From: Olsenella intestinalis
GTDB lineage: Bacteria; Actinomycetota; Coriobacteriia; Coriobacteriales; Atopobiaceae
Reading direction: 5' to 3'
DNA length: 64,000 nt
Assembly: GCF_023276655.1 (NCBI RefSeq)
Contig: NZ_JALGRK010000001.1
Coordinates: 1,197,501 to 1,261,500 of the forward strand
Shown here: piece after piece, positions 22,479 to 32,700 of the stretch
How the letters are laid out: every line of letters begins with the position of its first letter
How positions within the stretch are numbered: the stretch's first letter is position 1
Position numbers and translations under genes: made by a program
The notes under the pieces: model-generated
The model's database searches: none
What the model was told of the DNA's origin: nothing
The model's input: only the letters and a program-made list of their open reading frames with translations

Positions 22479-25400
22479 CTAGCGGCGGATATGCTTGCCC
22501 ACATGCGCCGAACGGCGGAAGCGGGTCTCAACCGCGACCGCGAGCAGCGCGGCGGCGCTCATGGCGGCGAGCGACGCAAGCAGCGCGACTGGCGTGGAGT
22601 CGCCGGTGTTGGCCACCACGGCGCCGCCCCTCGAGACGGCGCCCCTCGCGGCAGGCGCTTCAAGCACCTCGAAGCTCGCATCCACGCTGCCGGCGTCATC
22701 GAATATCGCGTTCAGGGTATGCTCGCCCACGGCCAGCGTCTCGAGGTAGGCCGGCTTCAGCTTCACGATGACGCTGCCAGGCTCTGCCGTGTAGTCGGCC
22801 GCGTCGACGTCCTTCCCGTCCACTTGGATGCCGGTGAAGTGGGAGAAGGTCACGCTGTCGTCCACCGAGCGCTTGAACGCGAAGTCTGCCGTCGCCGAGC
22901 TGCCCTTCGTCCACCGCAGGCCGTCGCCTTCGACGCTCCTGTAGGAAACGCCCTCATCTGGCCTCAGCTTGGGGATCGGCTCGGTCTTGGCTTGAGTTTT
23001 GAAGGCAGGGTTTGTGAAGGTCGCCGTATAGGTCTTCACGCCTTCTTCGGCTTCCGTCGGCTCCTTGGTTACCGCCGACGTGGCCTTGGCGGTTTCCGTC
23101 TCAACATGGCTTGCGTCCCTCTTGCAGATGAGCGTCGCCGTCACGCTGCCGTTGTCGGCCGCCCACTCGTAGGTCGGATCGCCCCAGTCATGGCCGAGCG
23201 GGTGGATGGCTTTGGCCTCGTGAGAAAGCTCGGCGCCGCAAACCGAGCAGTAGACGACCTCGTCGTAGCTTCCGGCTTTCTCGCACGTGGCCGCCACCTC
23301 GTTTTCACGCACGGGCGCGGCGGCCGTATGGCCTGTCGCGGGAACCTCGCTTGTCCTCGCCTGCGTCGCGAAGGCGATGTTCTTGAAGCTTGCCGTGTAG
23401 GTTCTTGAGCCCGCTTCGGTACATTTTGGATTCACGTCCGTAATGATGGGGGTAACCGTCTCGACCTCTACGAAGCTTGGATTATCCGTCAAGGCGCGCG
23501 AGGCTTTTACTTCCATGTTGTCGGCCGCCCATTCGTAAGTCGGCTCTGTCCAGCTGTGTGAGTGCCCCTCTGCCGAAATCGTTTCCGTCCTGGTCTGCAC
23601 GGTGAAGGCCGGATTGGCGAAGGAGCCCGACGTATACGTTCTCACGCCGAGTTCGTCTCCCTCAGGCTGTTTGGTCACCTCGGAGGTGACGTCCACGGTC
23701 TCTGTCTCTTCGTGGCTTGCGTCCTTCTTGCAGACGCGCTTCGCCGTGACCTGGGTATTGTTTTCATTCCATGTATAGATGGGATCGTTCCAGTCGTGCT
23801 CGCTCTCGCGGATTACGAAGCCCAGCGTCACGGTCGGGCCCTCGACGCCTTCCCACGCGTATTTGGTGGGGTCTTTCAGCGTGAGCACAACGGGGTAGGT
23901 CCCAGGCTCCGTGCCGCCCTTGTTTTCTGTCACGGTGTATAGGTCGCTCGCGGGCACGTCGGCGACTTGTTTTTCGCCTGTGTAGGGTTTGGAATCGATC
24001 TCAGGTGCAGCCACCTGCGCATGGGTTACCTTTACCGAGCAGGTTGCAGTCTTGTCATCTGCTGTATCGTCCGTTCCGTTGGTCGCGGTGACGGTGATGG
24101 TCGACTCGCCCACAGCAACGGCGGACACCTTGCCGGTACTATCCACCGTGGCGACGCTCTCGTTGCTGCTTTTCCAGGTGACGGTCTTGTCCACCACGAT
24201 GGTGTCAGAGCCTTCGGGTGAAACCGTGGCCACCAGTGTCTCTGTGTTACCTACGACAAGATTGGTTTCCTCCTTGTTGAGCGAGACGCTCTCCACGGCA
24301 ACCTTCCTCACGAATTCTGCCGTTACGGTCACATCTGCCGCGGGCATGGCGAAGGTGTATTTGGAAGAATCGCTTGTATCCTGAGTGAGCGCGAGCTCGG
24401 TTTCTCCAGCTGTAGCCTTCAGTGTGCCGGGCTTTAGCACCCAGCCGCCTGCGTCCGGCGCTACGGTGAGAGTCACTGTGCTACCCGGCACCGCACGAGA
24501 CTTGCCGACGACAACGCTGCCGCCTTGAGCCTCAGACGCGGTAACCCCAAAGGTGCTCGCACGAACCAAAGTCTTGTTATTAAGCGTGTCAAGATTAGCT
24601 GCAGTATAACTCGTGGCCGCAAAGGCTTCCCTTGTACTCTTGTCCGTGAAGGGTCTTTCCATCGTCAGTGTGACTGACGTATCTTCGTTGTTGCAGCGGT
24701 AAGAAGTCGCTTTGACACTTATGTCGTATTCGTCTTCGGCGTACTTCAGCGTGATGGTGGTCGCAAGGCCGGTTCCATCTTTACCGTTGCCGATGCCAGA
24801 TCCATTGGCGCCACCTATGGATTCTACGGTGCCGCCACTGATGGTGATGGTGGTGCCGGCGCCACGGTCGCCGCCGCCGATGCCCGCGCCGCCTGCGTTG
24901 CCGGTGGCTACAACAGTGCCGCCGGAGATGGTGACGTTGTCGCCGTTGCCGCCCTTCCCGCCGCCGATACCAGCTGCATCGGATCCAGCGCTTGCAGTTA
25001 CGGCGCCACCGGAAATGTTGATGTTGCCGCCACCGCCGCCTTCGCCGCCGCCGATGCCGGCCCCATACTTGCCGCCCGTAGCTTCTATAGTGCCGCCAGT
25101 GATATTGATAGTGCTGGCATTGACCCTGCCGTCGGTGTCATCACCTGCACCGATACCCGATGCGTAGCCATTGCTCGAGGCTTTCACAGTACCACCGGCA
25201 ATGGTGATGTTACCCCCGATGCAGCCATCGCCACCGCCAATGCCTGCGCCGTCCGGGCCGCCGTAGGCCTCGACCTCGCCGCCGTAGATGCTAATCGTGC
25301 CGCCAGTGGTTGCCGTGCTGCCCGCGTCGTCGTCGCCCGAACCGATACCTGCGCCGCTATCATTGGGAAAGCTATAAGATGACTGAGGGCCGCCTTTTGC

Positions 25401-26159
25401 ATAGACCTTGCCGCCCCAGATGGTGATGGTGCCGCCGTTTCCGCCCCTACTACCGCCGATGCCGGCGGCCCCACCACCGCCGTACGCCTTGACATCGCCT
25501 CCGTAGATGGTGATTACGCCGCCGTCCCGGCCTGGGCCGTAGGCATCGCCGCCGCCGATGCCGGCGGAGCCGTTGCCGCCACGTGCCTCGATCGTGCCGC
25601 CGTAGATGGTGATGGTGCCGCCGGCACCCGTTTTGCCGGCACCGATGCCCGCTGCGTGAGCGTCATTGTTATCGTTATTGGCAGTTATTTTGCCGCCATG
25701 AATCGTGATGGGGCCGTTCGGACCCGTGTTATTGTCGGAGCCTATTGGCGCGTTCTCTTTGCTGGTGTCGGCATAGCAGACTAGCTCGCCTGTTTCTCCC
25801 TGCTGGGCATAGATGTTGATCTTCGATGACCAATAGACATTGATGCCCTTTTCCAGCGTGAGCTTGGAACCGTCCGTGAGGATGATGTTGGCCTCCGCCC
25901 CCTCCGCAACCTTGATTCTATTCTTGCTCTCGACGTCACCGCTCACGTAGTACCAGCCTTGTATGCTCTCAGTGTCTTTTGTAATGGGCGCACACTCGGC
26001 GGTCTTCGTTTCCGACGTGACCTTCGTGCCGTCCCAGCTCTTCTCGACGTAGCTGACATTCTCGACCGCATATGCCGTCCCACTCGTCGCAAACAAGAAC
26101 CCAATGGCCAGCACCAATGCCAGCAAAAGACTCTTCGGCTCTCTCGATACCCTCTTCAT
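22479..26159 (-). CDS. Secreted repeat-rich surface protein (Gly-rich solenoid, Big_2, C-terminal anchor)
   Basis: 1226 residues. The signal peptide ends near TAYA-VEN (about 32). Residues 150-470 are about eleven Gly-rich units of the type GGTITIYGG...GAGIGGG, probably a beta-solenoid. A Big_2 Ig-like domain (about 615-715) contains WKSSNESVATVDSTGKVSAV, and an MBG/Rib-like segment follows. Then come four related repeats (about 790-1070) built on H.W..P.YTW...N/V.A...CK.DASH..TE and ..G..TY.A.F.NPAF. At the end VANTGDS, a hydrophobic helix and an Arg-rich tail look like a sortase-type anchor (weak NTGD motif). Base composition is clearly less GC-rich than its neighbours, suggesting transfer. 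Possible adhesin; the ligand is unknown. Confidence 0.8.
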   Translation of the reverse strand: MKRVSREPKSLLLALVLAIGFLFATSGTAYAVENVSYVEKSWDGTKVTSETKTAECAPITKDTESIQGWYYVSGDVESKNRIKVAEGAEANIILTDGSKLTLEKGINVYWSSKINIYAQQGETGELVCYADTSKENAPIGSDNNTGPNGPITIHGGKITANNDNNDAHAAGIGAGKTGAGGTITIYGGTIEARGGNGSAGIGGGDAYGPGRDGGVITIYGGDVKAYGGGGAAGIGGSRGGNGGTITIWGGKVYAKGGPQSSYSFPNDSGAGIGSGDDDAGSTATTGGTISIYGGEVEAYGGPDGAGIGGGDGCIGGNITIAGGTVKASSNGYASGIGAGDDTDGRVNASTINITGGTIEATGGKYGAGIGGGEGGGGGNINISGGAVTASAGSDAAGIGGGKGGNGDNVTISGGTVVATGNAGGAGIGGGDRGAGTTITISGGTVESIGGANGSGIGNGKDGTGLATTITLKYAEDEYDISVKATSYRCNNEDTSVTLTMERPFTDKSTREAFAATSYTAANLDTLNNKTLVRASTFGVTASEAQGGSVVVGKSRAVPGSTVTLTVAPDAGGWVLKPGTLKATAGETELALTQDTSDSSKYTFAMPAADVTVTAEFVRKVAVESVSLNKEETNLVVGNTETLVATVSPEGSDTIVVDKTVTWKSSNESVATVDSTGKVSAVAVGESTITVTATNGTDDTADDKTATCSVKVTHAQVAAPEIDSKPYTGEKQVADVPASDLYTVTENKGGTEPGTYPVVLTLKDPTKYAWEGVEGPTVTLGFVIRESEHDWNDPIYTWNENNTQVTAKRVCKKDASHEETETVDVTSEVTKQPEGDELGVRTYTSGSFANPAFTVQTRTETISAEGHSHSWTEPTYEWAADNMEVKASRALTDNPSFVEVETVTPIITDVNPKCTEAGSRTYTASFKNIAFATQARTSEVPATGHTAAAPVRENEVAATCEKAGSYDEVVYCSVCGAELSHEAKAIHPLGHDWGDPTYEWAADNGSVTATLICKRDASHVETETAKATSAVTKEPTEAEEGVKTYTATFTNPAFKTQAKTEPIPKLRPDEGVSYRSVEGDGLRWTKGSSATADFAFKRSVDDSVTFSHFTGIQVDGKDVDAADYTAEPGSVIVKLKPAYLETLAVGEHTLNAIFDDAGSVDASFEVLEAPAARGAVSRGGAVVANTGDSTPVALLASLAAMSAAALLAVAVETRFRRSAHVGKHIRR
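24780..25650 (-). repeat. Gly-rich coding repeat region
   Basis: About eleven imperfect units of roughly 75-90 bases, each coding for GAGIGGG or GSGIGNG followed by a short loop and GxITIxGGxVxA. They differ enough at DNA level to be old duplications. Confidence 0.75.
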
Positions 26160-26764
26160 GACGCAGCCGCCTCCGTCCCAGCTGTCGAATAACTCGTGTC
26201 AGTCACGCCCTTGTCCATCTTCACCGCAGCCCCATATCGAGCTGTCGTCATTCAAGTCGTTTTCTTTCAAAACACTTCGCTGAGCTCATGTACCGTCTGC
26301 GGTTCGAGACGAGTCCTCGCCTTCTGGTTTTCGGCTCTTGCACTACAAGGCGATAAAAAACTGTTGGCGTCATCAATGTATGCAAGATTATCTGCGGTCA
26401 TTGCCTCATCTGGCAAGGAGGTTGCAAACGACGGGCAGCTCGGAGCCGTGAGCGGCGGCAGAGCCTGTTGGGGCGTCAGGGGTACACGGACGTATGAAGC
26501 AAGTACGATGCCGAGTGGATGCACGAATGCTGGAAAAACTCGCGCCCTCGAGGCACTTCTGCGCTGCTGATTCACGCCCTCAACGGCATTTTGCGCTGCA
26601 GATACGTCTGGCGGCCGCGCCTGCCGCGCCGCCCGCCGCATCGTTCGCGTCCCTATGCTGCTACGACGCCGACAATTCCTTGTGCGACCATCTGCCCTTT
26701 GGTACGTTTCTGGTGAGAACGCACTGCTCAAACGGCACGTAAACACGCGAGAGACGGAACGGCG
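26160..26764. other. Intergenic region between divergent surface-protein genes
   Basis: No gene with a believable start or codon use was found. The region is lower in GC than its right flank and should hold both promoters. AT-rich patches such as GGCGATAAAAAACTG (26350-26364) exist, but I could not assign -35/-10 pairs. It contains two units of the inverted-array repeat family at 26539-26601. Confidence 0.6.
26539..26601 (-). repeat. Two-unit outlier of the array repeat family
   Basis: Units at 26539-26569 (CTCGCGCCCTCGAGGC ... GCGCTGC) and 26573-26601 (CACGCCCTCAACGGC ... TTTTGCGCTGCAG) match, in the same A-type then B-type order, the right arm of the array at 40141-40325, about 13.6 kb away. 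Confidence 0.85.
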
Positions 26765-29700
26765 ATGCGCCACCCTCGAACCGACAGGAAGCAGCGCGGC
26801 GCACGGCTCGCCGCAGCGATCATGCTCTCCGTCGCGCTTGCGACGCAGGGCATGCCCGCGCGCGCCGTCGCGGTGGCGGCGCCGTCGTCGGGCGACGAGG
26901 CTCCCTCCGCAGCGTCAGGGCTCGACGAGAAGAGCGCGCAATCCTTGTCCGAGCAGGCCTCGGGGAGCGAGTCAGCACCCCTGGCCACCGACTCCTCCGA
27001 CGGCGCCGCTCTGACTGACGACGTCGCCCGGCCGGACGCCGCGCTTGACGCCGCCACGCCGGACGCCGCCGCCCCGGACGCCGCCCCTGCCGATCCCGCC
27101 TCCTCCGACGCCCCAGCCCTCGACCTCGTCATGTCCGCGAGCAACGGCGTGATCGTCGAGCTCCACGCGCCTGAAGGCGCCTTTCCCGCGGGTACGGTCG
27201 CAAGCGTCCGCTCCGCCGACCGCGACGCCTTCCTCGACGCCGCCCGTAACGTGGTCGACGGCGACCCCGTCGACGCCCGCGCGGTCGACATCTCGTTCAT
27301 CTCCGACGGCTACGAGGTCGAGCCCGCGGCTGGCACCTCCGTCAGCGTCAGCCTGCGCCCCCTCTGGGCGCCCGACGGCCAGTCCTTCTCGGCGGTCCAC
27401 GTCCGCGACGACGGATCGGCCGAGGTCGTTGCTGGCGCCGACCCCTCCCGCGCGGACTTCGCGGCCACCGACTTCTCCGTCTACGGCATCGTCGGCGACG
27501 TCACACGCCCCGACGTCTTCCAGCGCGCGAGCGTCACCTTCACGAGCAACCACGTGCTTCTCTCCACGCAGGTCGTGCGCGAGGGCGACACCATCGAGGC
27601 GCCCGACCCCACGCCGCCGGAGGACGGCAAGGTCCTCGCCGCCTGGAAGGTCGGCGACACCGACATCACGCCCTACCTCAACCGCACGCTCGCCGCGGCC
27701 GACGTTGCCGCGCTCGCCGCACTCGGCAGCGCGGTCGCGGGCGCCGACAACCTCAGCGCCCTCACGGCCACTGCCGACTTCGGCGTCGGCTGGCGCGCCT
27801 ACCTGCACAAGGCTCCCCACGGCGAGGAGAACTCCGGCCTCGTCGCCGACAGCGTCAAGTCCTCCGCGGGCGGCGAGTGCGACCTCTCGCGCTCGTCCTT
27901 CGCGCCGGAGGGCGGCTTCAAGCTCGTGGGCTGGGACGCCTACGACGGCGACAGGTACATCGCCACCTATGGGGCGGACGCGAAGATCACGCTCTCGGCC
28001 GATGCCCATCTCTTCCCGGTGCTCGCCCAGGGCCAGTGGGTCAGGCTCGACATGTCCGGCGCCCCTTCGCTCTCGAACGTCTTCGCCCCGCTCGTCGACG
28101 GGACCGACAACCGCTGGACGCTCTCCTATGAGGACCTTCCCACCGAAGCCGCCTCTGCCGCGGGATTCCGCCAGGGCTACGTCTTCGACGGGTGGTACCT
28201 CACGCGCACGGGGGACGACCCCGAGACCTGGGAGTACTCCGACCCCATCACGGCCGACGATCCCGAGAGGACGATCGACGACCCCACTGCCGTCGTCTAT
28301 GCCAAGTGGGTCCCCGACCAGGCGACCTACTCGATCGTCCACTGGATCGAGGGACCCGAGGGTGGCCCCGGCGAGGGAACCTACGCCTACTACAGCACCG
28401 AGTCGCGAGTCGGGCCGGTGGGAAGCGAAATCGCCCTCGAGCCCTACGAGATCGCCGAGTATCACATTGCGGGCGAGGGCGAGCTCGGCCCCGGGCCGGC
28501 CGCCAATGCCACGGTCGTGACCGTGACGCCGGACGGGATCGCGACGAAGAACGTGTACCACAACCGCAACAGGTACCGGCCCTCCTACTACAAGCAGAAC
28601 GCGTCCACCCCGATCGACGTCGGCAACGACCCGAAGTACGAGGGCTACGTCAAGTGGGGCGAGGACCCGGAGGTCTGGGACGCCCAGGGGCGCGTGCGCG
28701 AGTACCTCATGCAGTGCCACAACTCGGCGGGCACGCGCTACTGCGTCTTCGAGTCGAGCGTCAGCACCGTGTCGCTGAGCGACAACCTGAGCTGGACCTC
28801 GTCGTACCCGCAGTATCCCAGCATGGCCCTGCCCGACAAGACGAGCATGAACATGCACGTCTACCTGTGGGTGTACGCATCGTCCATCCGCGAGACCTTC
28901 TACTACGAGGTGATCGACGGCGACGAGGAGCCCTCGGGTGAGGAGGGCGAGGTCATCCAGGTGACCTTCGACGGCGTGACGCGCACGCTTCGCTCCGACC
29001 CCGCCAAGACGCGCGACCGCCAGACGTCGTACGCCTGGCGCGATCATCAGATCCGCGTGGAGCCGTCCGAGGAGTACTTCTCGACCGAGGGCTTCTCGAA
29101 GTGGGCGTGGAGCTGCGGCAACAACAGCAATGCCAAAATAACGGAGGCCTTCCCGAAAACACAGCGCAACCCGCAGAAGGCCTACAACGACAACGGCGTC
29201 TATCGCCTCGACTACTACTACACGCGCAACAGCTACACGCTCTCCTTCGCGAACGTCGAGGCGGTCGACTGGGCGAGCATGGGCCTCGTCGAGCCCACCT
29301 CGCGCACGGTCAGCTTCGGCATGCCGCTCACGAGCTTCGACCCCGGCCTGACCGGGTCCGCCACGCGCACGATCGGCGGGCGCACCTATCGCTTTGCGGG
29401 CTGGTTCCTCGACACCGACGCCGCGAACAACCCGGAGAAGGAGGAGTCCCAGGTCCGTCGTATCGACTTCTCCTCCGACACGATGCAGAAGGACACCGTC
29501 GCCTACGCCGGCTGGGTCCCCGTCAAGCGCACGGTCACCTTCGACACGGGGGAGGGCAGCCCCATCGACCCCGTGACCGTCGACTCCGGCGACCGCCTCG
29601 AGCGCCCCGTCGACCCGACGCGCAGCGAGGAGATCGGCGGCGAGACCGTCGACTACACCTTCGCCGGCTGGTACCGCGACGAGGAGTTCCTCGTCCCCTG

Positions 29701-32700
29701 GGACTTCGAGGTCGACCGCGTCACGGCCGACACCACCCTCCACGCCAAGTGGATCAGCGGCAAGGTCTGCACGATCACCTACCACGACGCGGACGGCACG
29801 AGCAGGCGGAGCCCCAACACGTTCTTCTCGGGAGCCCGCGTGAACCTCGACGCGCCCAAGCTCCAGGCGACCACCGTGGGCGGCGAGCCCGTCTCCTTTC
29901 TCGGCTGGTCGGCGGGCCAGGACCCGACCACCAGCCTCGGCGACCCGGCCAGCCTCGTGGGCGGCACGATCACGCTCTCCTCCGACGCCGACGTCTACGC
30001 CGCCTACGGCGACGCGCCCGCGCCTGCGGGACCGCAGGTCACGCTCGAGTCCAACTACCCGTCCTCGACCGGTCTTGCGCCCGTTGCTTACGCCGGCGCC
30101 GACCTGCGCGCAGAGACGGACAACGGCCAGGTGAGCCTGCCTGAGCGCACGGCGACCGGCATCGAGGTCCCGCGCGGCTGGCGCTTCCGCGGCTGGTGCG
30201 AGACGGCAGACGGATCCGGCCGCGTGTGGTCGCCGTCCGACCGCGTGGGCGTCGCCGGCGAGACCGAGCTCTATGCCGCGTGGGAGCCCATCGAGCTCAC
30301 GGTGCCCACGGTCCCCTCGGCCACCTACGCCGGGACCGGGCGCGAGCCAGCCTTCGCCGTCACCGACGACGATGGTCGCGCGCTCACGCAGGGCGTCGAC
30401 TACACCCTCAGCTGGGACAACAACGTCAACGTCACCTCGGCCTCCTCCAAGGCGACGGTCACCGTCACGCCCACGGCCGCGGGTTCCGTCTGCGCGGCAC
30501 GTCCCGTCTCGGCGAACTTCGACGTCACGCCCGCGCCGCTCACGGTCACGGCCAAACCCAAGACCATCACCTACGGCGACGCGGCCGCCAACGACGGCGT
30601 GTCCTATGCGGGCCTCGTCGACGCCGACCGCGACGGCGACGAGCCCAAGGCGGGCGTCGTCGAGGGCACGGCCGCCTACGCCTACACCACGGCCGCGTCC
30701 GGCGCGGGCACCGCCTACGCCGCGGGCAGCGACGCGGGCACCTACTACATCACGCCCTCACACCTCACGGCCGCGAACTACGACGTCACCATCGCCTCCG
30801 GCGCGCTCACGGTCACGCCCAAGACGGTCACGCTCTCGTGGGCCGAAGACCTCACCTACAACGGCGCCGAGCAGAGCTTTGGCGGCGCGACCCCGGGCGG
30901 GCTCGTGGGCAGCGACTCCGTCACGGTCGCCTCGTACACGGGCACCACCTCGGCCACGCACGCCGGCGCCTACACCGCCACGGCCGCGACGCTTGGCGGT
31001 GCGCGTGCCGCCAACTACGTGCTTCCCGCCGATGCCTCCCACGAGTGGCACATCCTTCAGGCAACCAACGCGGCCACGGTATCGATTGAGGGCTGGACCT
31101 ACGGGGAGGCCGCCAAGGCGCCGGTGACCACCGCGGACTTCGGTGCGGAGACCGCCACCTACGCATACTTCACCGACGAGGCCTGCGAGACGCCGGCCAC
31201 CCAGCTCTCGCCGTCGGGCGCGCCAACGCAGGCGGGCGACTACTGGGTCAGGGCCACGATCGCCGAGACCGCGGACTACGCCGGTGCCACCGCCAAGGCC
31301 GCCTTCGCCATCTCCCGTCGCCCGCTCACGGCCACGGCCAGGCCCGCGTCCGTCACCTACGGCGAGGCGGCGGCCAACGACGGCGTCGACTTCGCGGGCT
31401 TCGCGCCGGGCGAGGGTGAGTCTGCCCTCGGCGGCCTGAGCGTCTCCTACGCCTACAACGAGCGCGCCGACGGCTCGGGCGCCGCCTACGCGCCGGGCAG
31501 CGCCGCCGGAACCTACCAGATCATCCCCGCGGGCGCGACGGTGGCCGGAAACTACGGGCTCTCCTACGTGGCCGGGCCGCTTTCCGTGGGGCGCCGCGCG
31601 CTCACTGTGGGCGCCCGCCCGGTGACGGTCACCTACGGCGAGGTGCCCGAGGGTGCCGGCGTGACCTTCGAGAACCTCGCCCCGGCCGACGTGGCTGACC
31701 CCTCCGCGGCCGAGCCCGAGCCCGCGGCGGGCGCTCTTCTCGGCACGCTGACCTACGCGTTCGGCAAGGTCGAGGGTGCGGACCTCGTTCCCTACCAGGT
31801 CGGATGGGACGTGGGCGCCTACGCGGTCCGTCCGGGCGGTCTGAGCTCGCCGAACTATGATGTGACGTTCGTTGACGCCGCGCTCACGGTCACGCGGCGC
31901 GTGGCCGAGCTTTCGTGGGCCACGCCCGACTCCTTCGTATACGACGGCGCCGAGAAGAGCTACGCCGCGGCCGCGCTGGCAAACGCGCTGGCGGGAGACG
32001 ATGTCTCGGTCGGCACCTACGAGGGGCGGCTCGCGGCCACGGACGTCGGCGCCTACGACCTCACCGCGACCGCGCTTGCGGGCGAGAGGGCCGCGAACTA
32101 CGAGCTGCCGGCCGTGGGTGCGCCCGAGCTCTCGCACACCTGGCGCGTCACGCAGGCGCCCAACGAGTGGGTGGTCGCGCCCGCCATCGAGGGCTGGGTG
32201 GCCGGCCAGGCGCCGTCGGTTCCTGTCGGCGAGGCGCGCTTCGGCGCGGTCGCGTTCGAGTACCGCCGCGTCGGCGCGGGGGAGGACGCGTGGTCGCCCG
32301 ATGCGCCCGGCGAGGCCGGCTCGTGGGAGATGCGCGCACGCGTGGACGAGACCGACAACTGGGAGGGCATCGAGGGCGTGGTTGCCTTCGAGGTGGTGCC
32401 CGACACGCTGACCTTCGACCCCAACGGGTCTCGCGTGACGGGCGGCACCGCTGCCGTGGAGGGCCGCACCGGCGAGGGCGTGATCGTGCCCGAGGGTGGC
32501 TTCTCATGGGAGAAGCACGAGTTCGTGGGCTGGAACACCAAGCCCGACGGGTCGGGTGCGGCGTATGCGGCCGGCGACACGTACACGCTGACCGAGGAGG
32601 ACGACGTGCTCTTCGCACAGTGGTTCCCGCCCGGCGAGCTTGCCTACGACGCCAACGGCGCGCCGCTCGGATCGGTCGAGACGCAGCTCGGGCGCGAGGG

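Noticed and set aside
26267-26773. 168-codon minus-strand ORF in the gap between surface-protein genes
   Set aside because: No start signal, Arg/Ser-rich translation, and it overlaps the start of the giant gene and the dispersed repeats.
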